Assembly (NCBI GenBank): GCA_035934235.1
Contig: DASYYB010000025.1
Coordinates: forward strand, 72,186 to 136,185
Source of the DNA: REEB95 sp035934235
Lineage (GTDB): Bacteria; Pseudomonadota; Alphaproteobacteria; ATCC43930; CGMCC-115725
Direction: 5' to 3'
Length of the DNA: 64,000 bases
Shown one piece after another: positions 34,274 through 43,033 of this stretch (position 1 is its first letter; the number at the start of each line of letters is the position of its first letter). The notes beneath the pieces were generated by a model. The model was not told the DNA's origin. It did not search any database and saw nothing but the letters and a program-made list of their open reading frames with translations. A program made the translations under genes and the position numbers.

Positions 34274-35284
34274 ATGGCCTTTGGCGATCTCAAAGTTCTG
34301 GTGACCGGCGCCGATGGATTCATCGGTTCGCATTTGGTAGAGGCGCTCGTCGAGCGCGGGGCCGAGGTCACGGCGCTGTGTTTTTACAACTCCTTCGACA
34401 GTCATGGTTGGCTTGATAGCGTGCCCGAGGCGGTCCTCAGGCGGTTGCAGATTATTCGCGGCGACGTGCGCGATGCCGCGTTCGTTCGCGGCACTGTCCA
34501 GGGGCAAGACATTGTCTTCCATCTCGCCGCGCTCATCGGGATTCCTTATTCCTACTTGGCGGCACACTCTTACGTCGAGACCAATGTTATAGGCACGCTC
34601 AACATGCTCGAGGCGTGCCGCCAAGCCGGTGTTTCTCGGATCGTGCACACCTCGACCAGCGAAGTTTACGGTACCGCGTTAACGCTGCCGATTTCCGAGA
34701 GCCATGTCCTCCAAGGGCAGTCACCGTATTCCGCATCCAAGGTCGGTGCCGATATGATGGCCGAGGCGTTTGCTCGATCGTTTGGCGTGCCGGTGGTGAT
34801 TCTGCGCCCTTTCAACACCTATGGCCCGCGCCAAAGCGAGCGTGCCGTGATTCCGACGGTTATTCGCCAGGTGCTCGATCATTCCTGCGCAAAGATCCAG
34901 ATCGGAGATGTGTCGACGGTCCGAGATTTTACGTTCGTCGATGACACCGTTGCAGCCTTCCTTGCGATTGCAACGACACCCAACATCGAATTTGGCTGTG
35001 CGTACAACGCCGGTAGTGGGCGGTCTGTTTCGGTTGGCGAGATGATCGAACTGGTCGTTGAAATCGCGCGATGCGAAGAGAAGCCCGTTGAGCATGATCC
35101 GGTGCGCATGCGGCCGGCGGATTCTGAAGTGCGCGCGCTTCTTGCCGACAGTAGCTGTCTCGCCGCTGCAACGGGTTGGCGGCCCAAAGTCGATCTGCGT
35201 CACGGTCTGATGCGTACGATTGCGTGGTGGCGTAACCGGCTGTCATACGGCTCGGTGCGCCGAGAGCACGAGTTCATCGCGTAA
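34274..35284 (+). CDS. NAD-dependent sugar-nucleotide epimerase/dehydratase (extended SDR)
   Basis: A 336-residue enzyme with the NAD motif 'VTGADGFIGSHL' at the N-terminus, catalytic serine/threonine 'HTSTSEVYG', and the active-site pair 'YSASK' near residue 155. 'RPFNTYGPRQSERAVIPTVI' is typical of UDP-glucose-4-epimerase or 4,6-dehydratase-like members. A 4,6-dehydratase would supply the 4-keto substrate that the upstream aminotransferase domain needs, but the sequence alone does not separate dehydratase from epimerase. Confidence 0.82.
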   Translation: MAFGDLKVLVTGADGFIGSHLVEALVERGAEVTALCFYNSFDSHGWLDSVPEAVLRRLQIIRGDVRDAAFVRGTVQGQDIVFHLAALIGIPYSYLAAHSYVETNVIGTLNMLEACRQAGVSRIVHTSTSEVYGTALTLPISESHVLQGQSPYSASKVGADMMAEAFARSFGVPVVILRPFNTYGPRQSERAVIPTVIRQVLDHSCAKIQIGDVSTVRDFTFVDDTVAAFLAIATTPNIEFGCAYNAGSGRSVSVGEMIELVVEIARCEEKPVEHDPVRMRPADSEVRALLADSSCLAAATGWRPKVDLRHGLMRTIAWWRNRLSYGSVRREHEFIA

Positions 35285-35300
35285 GGACGGGGTGACAACC

Positions 35301-35942
35301 ATGTTCAATAATCGTCACGTTATCATCGCTGTGCTCCTGGCCGCCCTATCCTCGGCGCCCGCATTGGCGGCGGAGCGGTTTCCAGCTGCACCTGCGAGCG
35401 CTTCGGCGGCGACAGCTCGACAAGCCGAGCCCACGCTTACCCTGGCGCAAGCGCAGCGCACGACTGCAACGGTCTCAAACGATACGGGATATCAACTGGG
35501 CTCGGGCGATCGGGTTCACATTATTGTTTTTGGCCAAAACGATTTGACCGGCGACTATCAGGTTGACGGTTCCGGCATGCTGCAATTCCCGCTGATTGGA
35601 TCGGTGCATGCCGGCGGCATGACCGCGGGCGAATTGCAACAAGCGATTACGTCCAAACTCACGCCCGGTTACCTTCGTAACCCAAGTGTCAGCGTCGAAG
35701 TCATCAACTATCGGCCGTTCTCCATTCTCGGTGAGGTCAACAAGCCTGGTGCTTTTCCTTACGTCAATGGGATGACTGTTTTTGACGCGGTCGCACTAGC
35801 CGGCGGCTTCACCTATCGCGCGAAGGACAACGACTACAGTATCAGGCGCTCGGAGAGCGGGCAGCGCGTGGAGCTTCATGCGAATGGCGATACGCCTGTC
35901 CGTCCTGGCGACGTGATTATCGTCCCTGAGCGGTTCTTCTGA
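35301..35942 (+). CDS. Short Wza-like polysaccharide export protein
   Basis: A 213-residue secreted protein. The signal peptide (1-24) ends 'APALAA' with no lipobox cysteine. A linker leads to a polysaccharide-export domain ('YQLGSGDRVHIIVFGQNDLTG') and one SLBB domain ('FSILGEVNKPGAFPYVNGMTVFDAVALAGG'). It is shorter than full Wza and lacks the C-terminal outer-membrane helix, so it may form a periplasmic part of the export path. The start ATG 35301 lies 16 bp after the epimerase gene. Confidence 0.82.
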   Translation: MFNNRHVIIAVLLAALSSAPALAAERFPAAPASASAATARQAEPTLTLAQAQRTTATVSNDTGYQLGSGDRVHIIVFGQNDLTGDYQVDGSGMLQFPLIGSVHAGGMTAGELQQAITSKLTPGYLRNPSVSVEVINYRPFSILGEVNKPGAFPYVNGMTVFDAVALAGGFTYRAKDNDYSIRRSESGQRVELHANGDTPVRPGDVIIVPERFF

Positions 35943-36011
35943 GCGCTCTGCTTATTGCTCATCTATATCGGCCGGCCCGAGACCGTGATTATCGCACCGG
36001 GCGGGCCCCTG

Positions 36012-38414
36012 TTACGCGACCTTAAGCCGATAGTCGTGTCCGTCCCAACGTTGCTCGTCCTGCCAGTACAGTGTGAAGACGATCTCGTCTCCCGCGACAA
36101 GATCGGCGGTATCGAGGTCAGCGAAATTCATACCGAGCGTGGTAGAAGCGGTCACCGTATCGCTGCTGGTACGCCAGTTCTCTCGACTCCAGTGAACGAG
36201 AGCGGGTTTAGAAACTTCGATCCGTAAGATCTTTCCTGCGGGAAGGACCTGCGTCTTCTGATTGGGACGCCATGAAGCGTGTCGCGAACAAACCCGATCG
36301 ATCTGGTATCGCTTGCGCGGTTGCGGGGGCATGTCGAAGACCCGCTCCTCTCGGAGCGAACGCAGCAGTTTGACGTGTTCGGCATGCGCCCAAACGAGGG
36401 GCATTGCCGATCCAGAGGGTCTGCCGCGGAACAATTCGCGCTCCGGAACATCCGCGGCGTCCCATACCTGCTCCGGCAGGAGATGGCCATCGCTGCCGCA
36501 GGCTTCGAGCGTGCGTAACAAACGCTCGGCCTCTGCCATTCTCCCAGCCGCCAATTCATAATGAGCGCGCTCGCCAGTGAGAAGCGGCCACAATCTGCCA
36601 ATGCCCGTGCCGTCGAAGGCGCTGCCGTCGTCGTGCTCGCCGTAGCCATCGCCGTTGTAACGACGCCAGCAGGGCCCAGCCGGCAACTCAACCTTCAGCA
36701 ATGTGTCGATCACTTTGACCGTGTTACGAATCCGAGCATCGTCCGGTGCGCGTAACCCGAAGCGCACAAGCGCAAGTGCGTCGGGACTCACAATAGACGA
36801 AGCCTGCTGACACGTCTCACCGCTAGGACGATTCTTAATCGGCACAAAGCCTTGTGCAGGCGAGGCCGCGCCAGCGCTCTCCGGAGGGGAAATGCGGACG
36901 TAATAGCCCTCGACGCCATTGGCCGCTGCGATGGGCGTGCCTGTGATATACGTCCAGCGCTCGATCTGACTGTTCCAGATATCCGCGGTCTCGCGCAAAT
37001 ATGTAGCGGCCGCTTGCTCGCCCACCTGATCGGCAAGATCGGCTGCAGCAAGCAGGGCGGCGATCTCGACCGCAAGCGTGAAAGGCGCGTAACCGCCGTC
37101 CTCCTCCCAGCGGTCTTGGCCAGTGACGGGGCCGTTGCAAACGACAAATCCGGCAGCGCGACGCACCATCGGCCAGAAGCGCCGTAACTCGTCGTCGCGC
37201 AAGCCTCCTTCGCGCCACATCAGATCGACGAGCAAAATGGGAAAGGCGCATTCGTCCATCTGCACGCCATTCCAATAGGAGCCACCGTCGAGCCAGCAAT
37301 TCTGAGGCCAATGACCGTCCGCCTCCTGTGCGGTTTCGAGCCAATGCAGCACGCGCCGTGCATCGTCGAAGGCGCCCGCCGCCACGAGTGCTCCCGCCGT
37401 CTCGACAAGATCACGCGGCCAGACGAGATGGTAACCCCCCAGATCTTCGTCCCCCTTGTTGAATCCCCACGGAATCGAAAGGCTCGCGATGATCCCGCCG
37501 GGAAACGAACTTGCCTCGTGCGTGCGAAGCACGGCGGTGCTGATGCGATAGGTATTGGCTTTCGCCGTCGGACGGTCGAGTGGCAAGAGCCCATCCTGCC
37601 ACGCCCGCCATCCGGCGGTGTAATCGGCGAGTGCCGCGTCCACACCATCGTTGAGGCTGGCGATGACACGATGTGCCGCCTCTTGCGGCCTGCGTCCGAA
37701 GCCGAGTGCCAAAACGAATTCTCTGCCGCATGCCGCAAGATCAATCTCGCCAGTTAGGGCGACATTGCCGTCTTCGGCGATATCGTAATTCCACGCGAGT
37801 GCATAATTCCGCGCAAGGTCCTGCCAGCCGTCGGAGGCGCCGACGAAACCGACGGAACGCGCACGCCATGGCGCTGAGCACGCGAGTGCCAGCGCGCTGC
37901 CTCTTCCCGAGGCGAAGAGCATCTCATGTCCCTTGTAGTCGTCAGTCCAGGCGGTGTTGTGAGCGCCGCGATTCACAAGATGCGGTGCAAGCAGGGCATG
38001 GAGGCGGTAATCGTGCACCGCGCCATTCTGAGCTTTGAAGCGAACACGCTGGAGGACAACGTCGCGGTGCGGATCGGCAAGCACGAGCTTCTCGATGATA
38101 TAGCGTCCGTCACGCGACGTGTTCCGCAATGTGAAGGCGGGGACGCCATCGTCCACCGGCTGGATGACACTCACGGCATCGCGCTTCTCCTCCGAGAAAT
38201 AGCCTTTGCCGTCTGTGACGATGAGGCCGAAATCTCGGGTGCAGGCGTAGTCTACGCGGGGATAGTAGATCTCATTGAGAATGCCATGGCTCAAGGTGAA
38301 CCAGACGCGGCTCGAGATGGAGGGCGCCGTGCCAACTCCGCTTTTCGCGCTCGAGGTCCAGCGCGCGGAAATGCCTGGATGGCCGGGCGCCGGATTATTG
38401 CCGTGCGTTCTCAT
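36012..38414 (-). CDS. Glucoamylase-like glycoside hydrolase family 15
   Basis: An 800-residue protein with an N-terminal beta-sandwich (GDN-like) domain containing 'SRVWFTLSHGILNEIYYPRVD', and an (alpha/alpha)6 catalytic domain. Catalytic glutamates are expected in 'WEEDGGYAPFTLAVEIAAL' and in 'LPEQVWDAADVPEREL'. No signal peptide is evident, suggesting cytoplasmic action on alpha-glucans, possibly glycogen or intracellular oligosaccharide. Its ATG overlaps the stop of a truncated DUF2141 gene by 4 bp. Confidence 0.85.
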   Translation of the reverse strand: MRTHGNNPAPGHPGISARWTSSAKSGVGTAPSISSRVWFTLSHGILNEIYYPRVDYACTRDFGLIVTDGKGYFSEEKRDAVSVIQPVDDGVPAFTLRNTSRDGRYIIEKLVLADPHRDVVLQRVRFKAQNGAVHDYRLHALLAPHLVNRGAHNTAWTDDYKGHEMLFASGRGSALALACSAPWRARSVGFVGASDGWQDLARNYALAWNYDIAEDGNVALTGEIDLAACGREFVLALGFGRRPQEAAHRVIASLNDGVDAALADYTAGWRAWQDGLLPLDRPTAKANTYRISTAVLRTHEASSFPGGIIASLSIPWGFNKGDEDLGGYHLVWPRDLVETAGALVAAGAFDDARRVLHWLETAQEADGHWPQNCWLDGGSYWNGVQMDECAFPILLVDLMWREGGLRDDELRRFWPMVRRAAGFVVCNGPVTGQDRWEEDGGYAPFTLAVEIAALLAAADLADQVGEQAAATYLRETADIWNSQIERWTYITGTPIAAANGVEGYYVRISPPESAGAASPAQGFVPIKNRPSGETCQQASSIVSPDALALVRFGLRAPDDARIRNTVKVIDTLLKVELPAGPCWRRYNGDGYGEHDDGSAFDGTGIGRLWPLLTGERAHYELAAGRMAEAERLLRTLEACGSDGHLLPEQVWDAADVPERELFRGRPSGSAMPLVWAHAEHVKLLRSLREERVFDMPPQPRKRYQIDRVCSRHASWRPNQKTQVLPAGKILRIEVSKPALVHWSRENWRTSSDTVTASTTLGMNFADLDTADLVAGDEIVFTLYWQDEQRWDGHDYRLKVA

Positions 38415-38572
38415 TTCCAGGCTTCGGCCGCGACATAGACCGTCAGGTCGATCTCGCCCTTGGCGCTGCAGACATTGTCGACGACGAGTGTGAGCGGGGC
38501 CGCGTGCGCTGCCGGCACGCCGAGCGCCAGGGTCAACCCCGCCGCCGCGCCGGCGAGAACCTTCGCTTTCAC
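38411..38572 (-). pseudogene. Truncated DUF2141-type secreted protein
   Basis: From the GTG at 38572 the frame gives a good signal peptide (residues 1-24, ending 'AAHA') and then only about 29 mature residues: 'PLTLVVDNVCSAKGEIDLT' plus 'VYVAAEAWK'. This is the opening of a DUF2141 domain, which normally runs about 110 residues. The frame stops where the glucoamylase gene begins. It looks like a gene cut off by the arrival or deletion of neighbouring DNA. An expressed short form is possible but unsupported. Confidence 0.55.
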
Positions 38573-38599
38573 CCGCCGACTATAGCAAAACCGCAGCAT

Positions 38600-38675
38600 T
38601 GGCGTCCCCACGGGGATTCGAACCCCGGTTTGGGCCGTGAGAGGGCCCCGTCCTAGGCCTCTAGACGATGGGGAC
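38600..38675 (-). tRNA. tRNA-Glu (anticodon CTC)
   Basis: The minus strand folds as a full tRNA of 76 nt. The acceptor stem pairs GTCCCCA with TGGGGAC; the anticodon stem pairs GGGCC with GGCCC around loop CTCTCAC (anticodon CTC); the T arm is CGGGG-TTCGAAT-CCCCG. Discriminator G and an encoded CCA end at 38600. It reads GAG codons. Confidence 0.95.
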
Positions 38676-38687
38676 GCAGCGCCGCCT

Positions 38688-38716
38688 TAATTAGACGCTC
38701 GTGGCGCACCGCGCAA
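38688..38716 (-). promoter_or_regulatory. Probable sigma-70-like promoter of tRNA-Glu
   Basis: On the minus strand TTGCGC (38716-38711) and TAATTA (38693-38688) are separated by exactly 17 nt. The implied start point lies about 6 nt upstream of the tRNA 5' end. TAATTA is the only AT-rich hexamer in a very GC-rich stretch. Confidence 0.5.
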
Positions 38717-38742
38717 GCGTTCCCGGGCGGGCGCGGCGCGCG

Positions 38743-39228
38743 TCAGTCGCGGAAATTCAGATATTGCAACGGCTGCGCAATCTTAAGTCCGCGCACCAGT
38801 TGGATCGCGGCCTGGAGGTCGTCGCGCTTCTTGCCGGTGACACGTAGCTCGTCGCCCTGGATTGCGGCTTGCACTTTGAGCTTCGAATCCTTGATCGCGC
38901 GCACGATGCTCTTGGCGGGCTCGGCGCCGATGCCCTGCTTCAATGTCACCACCTGCCGCAGCATCTGGCCGGCGGCCTTCTCCGCCGGTTTGAAGTCGAG
39001 CGCGGCGGCATCAACATTGCGCCGCGCCATGTGGCCTTTAAGGAGTTCTTCGACCTGCCGTAGTTTCATCTCGTCGTCGGCCAGGACCGTCAGTGCCAGT
39101 TCCTCGCGTGTCACCGCAGACTTGCTGCCTTTGAAGTCGAACCGCGTCGCCAGTTCGCGTGCCAAGCCGGCGAGGGCGTTGTCGACTTCCGCGAGATCGA
39201 CGCGCGAAACGATATCGAAGCTCGGCAT
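38743..39228 (-). CDS. yajQ: YajQ-family nucleotide-binding protein
   Basis: A 161-residue protein matching the YajQ family from end to end: 'MPSFDIVSRVDLAEVDNAL' at the start, 'FDFKGSKS', and 'DLQAAIQLVRGL' near the end, finishing 'QYLNFRD'. The two ferredoxin-like halves are intact. YajQ proteins bind nucleotides, including cyclic di-GMP in some species, and act as effectors. It is transcribed away from the glycan locus and is the first gene of the conserved backbone. Confidence 0.93.
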   Translation of the reverse strand: MPSFDIVSRVDLAEVDNALAGLARELATRFDFKGSKSAVTREELALTVLADDEMKLRQVEELLKGHMARRNVDAAALDFKPAEKAAGQMLRQVVTLKQGIGAEPAKSIVRAIKDSKLKVQAAIQGDELRVTGKKRDDLQAAIQLVRGLKIAQPLQYLNFRD

Positions 39229-39303
39229 GGCTTCCTTGACGGGGTGGTTCGACGCGACTTATAGCGCGTTCCCGAGGCAGCAGCCAAGGCAACGGAGACA
39301 GGC

Positions 39304-39696
39304 ATGCAACGACTGATCCTCGGCGCCGCCGGCGTGATGGGCGCGCTTGGCGTCGCCGCCGCTGCCTGGTCGCAGCATCGTCTGGTCGCCGGAGCGGATG
39401 CCATGCATCTCGACTTCGCGGCGACCGCCGTGCGTTTCTCCTTGATCCACGCCGCGGTACTGGTCGGGATCGCTGCTTACCTTCGCGATGGGATCGGTCG
39501 TGGCGCCCGCGTCTGTTTGGGCGGTGCGGCCGCCAGCTTCATCGGCGGCTTTGTCTTCTTCTGCGGCGGTCTCTGGCTGCTGGCGGCCGGCGGCTCGCCG
39601 AGTTTGGTGTATGCCGTGCCCGTCGGCGGCACGCTGTTTATCGTCGGCTGGCTTGCGATTCTCGCCGCCGCGCTCGTACCGCGGCCGGTACGCTAA
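39304..39696 (+). CDS. DUF423 inner-membrane protein (YgdD-like)
   Basis: A 130-residue membrane protein with four hydrophobic segments and the family opening 'LILGAAGVMGALGVAAAAW'. Length and topology match DUF423 proteins. Function is not known. It stands alone between yajQ (divergent) and the TAXI-family gene (convergent). Confidence 0.85.
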   Translation: MQRLILGAAGVMGALGVAAAAWSQHRLVAGADAMHLDFAATAVRFSLIHAAVLVGIAAYLRDGIGRGARVCLGGAAASFIGGFVFFCGGLWLLAAGGSPSLVYAVPVGGTLFIVGWLAILAAALVPRPVR

Positions 39697-39697
39697 A

Positions 39698-40684
39698 TCA
39701 GCGCAGGCTCGCCGGAACGGGCACGCCGGCCTCGCGGTAATAGCGCAGGGCGCCCGGATGGAGCTGGACGCCGAGGGAGCCGAGTTTCGATGGCAAAATC
39801 GCCGACCAGGCGGAATTTTTCTTGGCGAGCGCGATGCGTTGCGACCAGAAAGCTTTGGTCAGCGCATAGGCGGTCGCGTTGGACATGCTCAACGTCGTAT
39901 AGGCGCCAGCCGGCAGCCCTACCGTTGTTACATCGCGTTCGATTCCGGGATAGGTGCCGCGCGGAATGACGATCGCCATCATGCTGTCGTCGGACGCGTG
40001 AATCCTGGCGATCGCCGACGGCGACATGTTCAGCAGACGGATCGGCGTGGTCTTGGCGAGTTGCACCAGCGAGGGGATGGGAAAGCTGCCGGCGATGGCG
40101 AATCCGCCGACTTGCTTATCCTTGAGCGCCTTGAGGGCGCCGGCGGCGTCGCTGTCGATCAGCTGAACCGTCTTGCCGATCCCGAGCGCCTGGAAGGCCT
40201 CTTCGGTGGCCCGCTCGCCCAAGGTGCCGCGCGTGCCCGGAATAAACGCCTGCCCACCGAGCTCGGCGAAATCCTTGATCGTTCCGTCGCGGCGCACCAC
40301 CCAATGAATCGTCTGCGCCGGGATTGGAAACAGTGCGCGAATACGGTCGTAATGCGGGTTCTTCGTAAACGGTTTGTCGCCACGGCGCGCCTGACGAATG
40401 ACGCTCGGCGCAGCGGTAAAGAGATAGTTGCCGGCGACATTGTCGATGTTGGCGACGTTCTGGATCGAGCCCTGACTTTCGGCGACGACCAGGGTGTAGG
40501 CGCCGTTGCCGGCAAGCGCCAGCGCTTCGGAGAATTGCCGGGCCAAGGCATAGTTCGGACTGTCCGACTTGCCGGCGTGTACCGTAATCGTCACCTCGGC
40601 GGCGCAGACCGGCATGGCTATCGCCATCGCCACCAGCAGCGCCGTCGCTCGCAATACAGCCTTCATTGTTCGAAACAACCGCAC
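39698..40684 (-). CDS. TAXI-family TRAP solute-binding protein
   Basis: A 328-residue periplasmic protein with a signal peptide (about residues 1-28, 'AIAMPVCAAE'). The mature domain begins 'VTITVHAGKSDSPNYALAR' and contains 'ESQGSIQNVANI', as in TAXI binding proteins, which deliver small organic acids or amino acids to TRAP transporters. No TRAP membrane subunit gene is in the window, so it is either an orphan or serves a transporter elsewhere. ATG 40684 or 40666 may start it. Confidence 0.8.
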   Translation of the reverse strand: MRLFRTMKAVLRATALLVAMAIAMPVCAAEVTITVHAGKSDSPNYALARQFSEALALAGNGAYTLVVAESQGSIQNVANIDNVAGNYLFTAAPSVIRQARRGDKPFTKNPHYDRIRALFPIPAQTIHWVVRRDGTIKDFAELGGQAFIPGTRGTLGERATEEAFQALGIGKTVQLIDSDAAGALKALKDKQVGGFAIAGSFPIPSLVQLAKTTPIRLLNMSPSAIARIHASDDSMMAIVIPRGTYPGIERDVTTVGLPAGAYTTLSMSNATAYALTKAFWSQRIALAKKNSAWSAILPSKLGSLGVQLHPGALRYYREAGVPVPASLR

Positions 40685-40827
40685 GAACCGTTTCCCGTCG
40701 TCGAAGGCGCGAGCCTATACTGCGCACCGCGCCGCGAAAAGGTCCGATTGGTTGTCGGATGGCGGCGCGCTGTGCGACACTCTGCGCCGCGCTACAGTCA
40801 AAGACAGCGATAGGAACGCGACGCACG

Positions 40828-41754
40828 ATGTCGACCCTTCTGGTTACGCACGAAGCCTGCCTGCGCCACGATCCCGGCGCCTATCATCCGGAATCGCCGG
40901 CACGGTTGAAGGCCGTGCTCGACGGCCTGTCCGGCGCGCCGTTCGCTCGGCTCCAGCACCGTCAGGCGCCCAAGGCGGATCTCGCAGATATCGCACGGGC
41001 GCATCCGCGTGCATTGATTGACGCCATCCTCGCGGCCGTCCCCAAGAGCGGCCACGCCGCCATCGATGCCGACACGGTGCTATCGCCCGGCTCCGGCGAG
41101 GCGGCGTTGCGCGCCACCAGTGCGATCGTCGCCGCCGTCGATGCCGTCGTCGAGGGCACCGCCAGCAACGCCTTCTGCGCCGTGCGGCCGCCGGGCCATC
41201 ATGCCGAGCCGCAACATCCGATGGGCTTCTGTCTCTTCAACAATGTGGCGGTCGGCGCCGAACGTGCGCGCAAGGTGCATAAGCTCGCGCGCGTGGCGAT
41301 CGTCGACTTTGACGTCCACCACGGCAACGGCACGCAGGCCGTCTTCGAGAGCGATGCCGGCGTGTTCTTCGCCTCGACTCATCAATCGCCGCTTTATCCG
41401 GGCACCGGCGCCCGCGGCGAACGTGGCGTCGGCAATATCTTCAACGTGCCGCTGCGGCCGATGTCGGGTTCGAACGAGTTCCGTGCCGCGATGAGCGACA
41501 TCATTCTGCCGGCACTCGACGCCTTCCGGCCCGAGCTGGTTTTGGTCTCGGCCGGCTTTGATGCCCATCGCGCCGACCCCCTGGCGCAGCTCCAGCTCGA
41601 AGAGGCGGATTACGCTTGGATCACCGAACGGCTGCTCGAAATGGCCGCAAAGCATGCCAAGGGGCGTCTGGTTTCGACGCTTGAGGGTGGCTACGACCTC
41701 GAAGCCTTATCGGCATCGGCGGCGGCGCACGTCGCGGCTCTGGTCGCGGCGTGA
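40828..41754 (+). CDS. Histone-deacetylase-family hydrolase
   Basis: A 308-residue member of the arginase/deacetylase superfamily, starting 'STLLVTHEACLRHDPGAYHPE'. Zinc and charge-relay motifs are present: 'RPPGHHAEPQHPMGFCLFNN' and 'IVDFDVHHGNGTQ'. Bacterial members deacetylate acetylpolyamines, acetoin-pathway targets or other amides; the substrate is not fixed by sequence. The gene begins the familiar alphaproteobacterial run ahead of xseB and ispA. Confidence 0.85.
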   Translation: MSTLLVTHEACLRHDPGAYHPESPARLKAVLDGLSGAPFARLQHRQAPKADLADIARAHPRALIDAILAAVPKSGHAAIDADTVLSPGSGEAALRATSAIVAAVDAVVEGTASNAFCAVRPPGHHAEPQHPMGFCLFNNVAVGAERARKVHKLARVAIVDFDVHHGNGTQAVFESDAGVFFASTHQSPLYPGTGARGERGVGNIFNVPLRPMSGSNEFRAAMSDIILPALDAFRPELVLVSAGFDAHRADPLAQLQLEEADYAWITERLLEMAAKHAKGRLVSTLEGGYDLEALSASAAAHVAALVAA

Positions 41755-41816
41755 GGGTTGCTCCGCGCTTCTGTCGAACCTAGAGTGGCGTCTGCGGGGA
41801 AGGGGATTTAACGACG

Positions 41817-42068
41817 ATGGCGCAGCGGTCGACGCCGTCCGAAATTGCCAAGCTCAGCTTTGAGGATGCGCTCAAGGAGCTGGAGGATATCGTCCGGCGC
41901 CTCGAGGCAAGCAACGTCAAGCTCGACGACGCGCTCGCCGCTTACGAGCGTGGCGCGTTGCTGAAGCAGCATTGCGAAAGCAAGCTGCGCGAAGCGCAAG
42001 CGCGCGTCGACAAGATCGTGCTCGGCACCGATGGCAAGCCGGCAACGGAGCCGATGGCCCTTGAGTGA
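41817..42068 (+). CDS. xseB: Exodeoxyribonuclease VII small subunit
   Basis: An 83-residue protein with the XseB core 'LSFEDALKELEDIVRRLE' and 'LDDALAAYERGALLKQHCESKL'. It joins XseA to degrade single-stranded DNA. The last codons overlap the ispA start by 8 bp, a classic coupling in this order. Confidence 0.92.
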   Translation: MAQRSTPSEIAKLSFEDALKELEDIVRRLEASNVKLDDALAAYERGALLKQHCESKLREAQARVDKIVLGTDGKPATEPMALE

Positions 42069-42975
42069 AACGACCTGGGCGGATGGCGCGAGCTTTAATG
42101 ACTCGCTGAGCGAGGCCGCCAGATTAAGCGACGCCGCGATCGACCGATTGCTCACGGTTCCCAGCGGTTTCGAGGCGCGCGTCGTCGAGGCGATGCGTTA
42201 CGCGGCGCTGGCGCCGGGCAAACGCCTACGGCCATTTCTGGTGCTTGCCAGCGCGCAGCTGTTTGCCGTCGGCCGGCGTAGCGCGCTACAGGCCGCGGTC
42301 GCCGTCGAGTTGGTGCATGCCTACTCCCTCGTGCACGACGATCTGCCGGCCATGGACGATAGCGATCTGCGCCGCGGTCGAGCGACGGTGCACAAAGCGT
42401 TCGACGAGGCAACCGCGGTCCTGGCCGGCGACGGGCTTCTGACCCTGGCGTTCGAGGTGTTGGCGCATCCGGATACCCACGGCGATCCGGCGGTACGCTG
42501 TGAGTTGGTGACGTCGTTGGCGCAGGCGGCGGGCGCAGCCGGCATGGTCGGCGGTCAGATGTTCGACCTGATCGCAGAAGAACATCCCGAGCTCGATATC
42601 GGCGCGATCACCCGCCTGCAACGATTGAAGACCGGTGCGCTGATCGCGTTCTCCTGCGAAGCGGGCGCCGTGCTCGGCAAGGCGTCTGCGGAAATGCGGA
42701 TGGCCTTGCGCGGCTATGCGCACGATCTGGGGCTGGCGTTCCAGATCGCGGACGATTTACTGGACGTACAGGGGTTGTCGGGCGAAACTGGCAAGCCGGT
42801 GGGACGCGATGCCGCTGCCGGCAAGGCGACGTACGTATCGATTCTGGGCGTCGAACGTGCGCGGGCGCAGGCCGGGTTGTTGGTGCGTCAGGCAGTCGCC
42901 CACCTTGATTTGTTCAAAGAAAGGGCCAACTTGCTTTGCGATGCCGCACATTTCGTCGTCGACCGGCGGACCTAG
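42061..42975 (+). CDS. ispA: Polyprenyl diphosphate synthase (farnesyl/geranyl type)
   Basis: A 304-residue enzyme elongating DMAPP with IPP. The first aspartate-rich motif is 'LVHDDLPAMDDSDLRRG' and the second 'FQIADDLLDVQG', with 'ALAPGKRLRPFL' near the N-terminus. The start is a TTG at 42061, overlapping xseB. The product feeds hopanoids through squalene as well as quinones and undecaprenyl phosphate, which suits the hopanoid genes that follow. The dxs gene that usually comes next in alphaproteobacteria is not here. Confidence 0.9.
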   Translation: MSETTWADGASFNDSLSEAARLSDAAIDRLLTVPSGFEARVVEAMRYAALAPGKRLRPFLVLASAQLFAVGRRSALQAAVAVELVHAYSLVHDDLPAMDDSDLRRGRATVHKAFDEATAVLAGDGLLTLAFEVLAHPDTHGDPAVRCELVTSLAQAAGAAGMVGGQMFDLIAEEHPELDIGAITRLQRLKTGALIAFSCEAGAVLGKASAEMRMALRGYAHDLGLAFQIADDLLDVQGLSGETGKPVGRDAAAGKATYVSILGVERARAQAGLLVRQAVAHLDLFKERANLLCDAAHFVVDRRT

Positions 42976-43033
42976 GTGCCCTAAAACGGCCTTAAACGCA
43001 CCCTATAAGCTCCGCCCCGCAAAATTGAGGTTG

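Noticed and set aside
39488..40813. Long + strand frame opposite the TAXI-family gene
   Set aside because: Arginine-rich shadow reading; the minus-strand gene has a signal peptide and a full family match.
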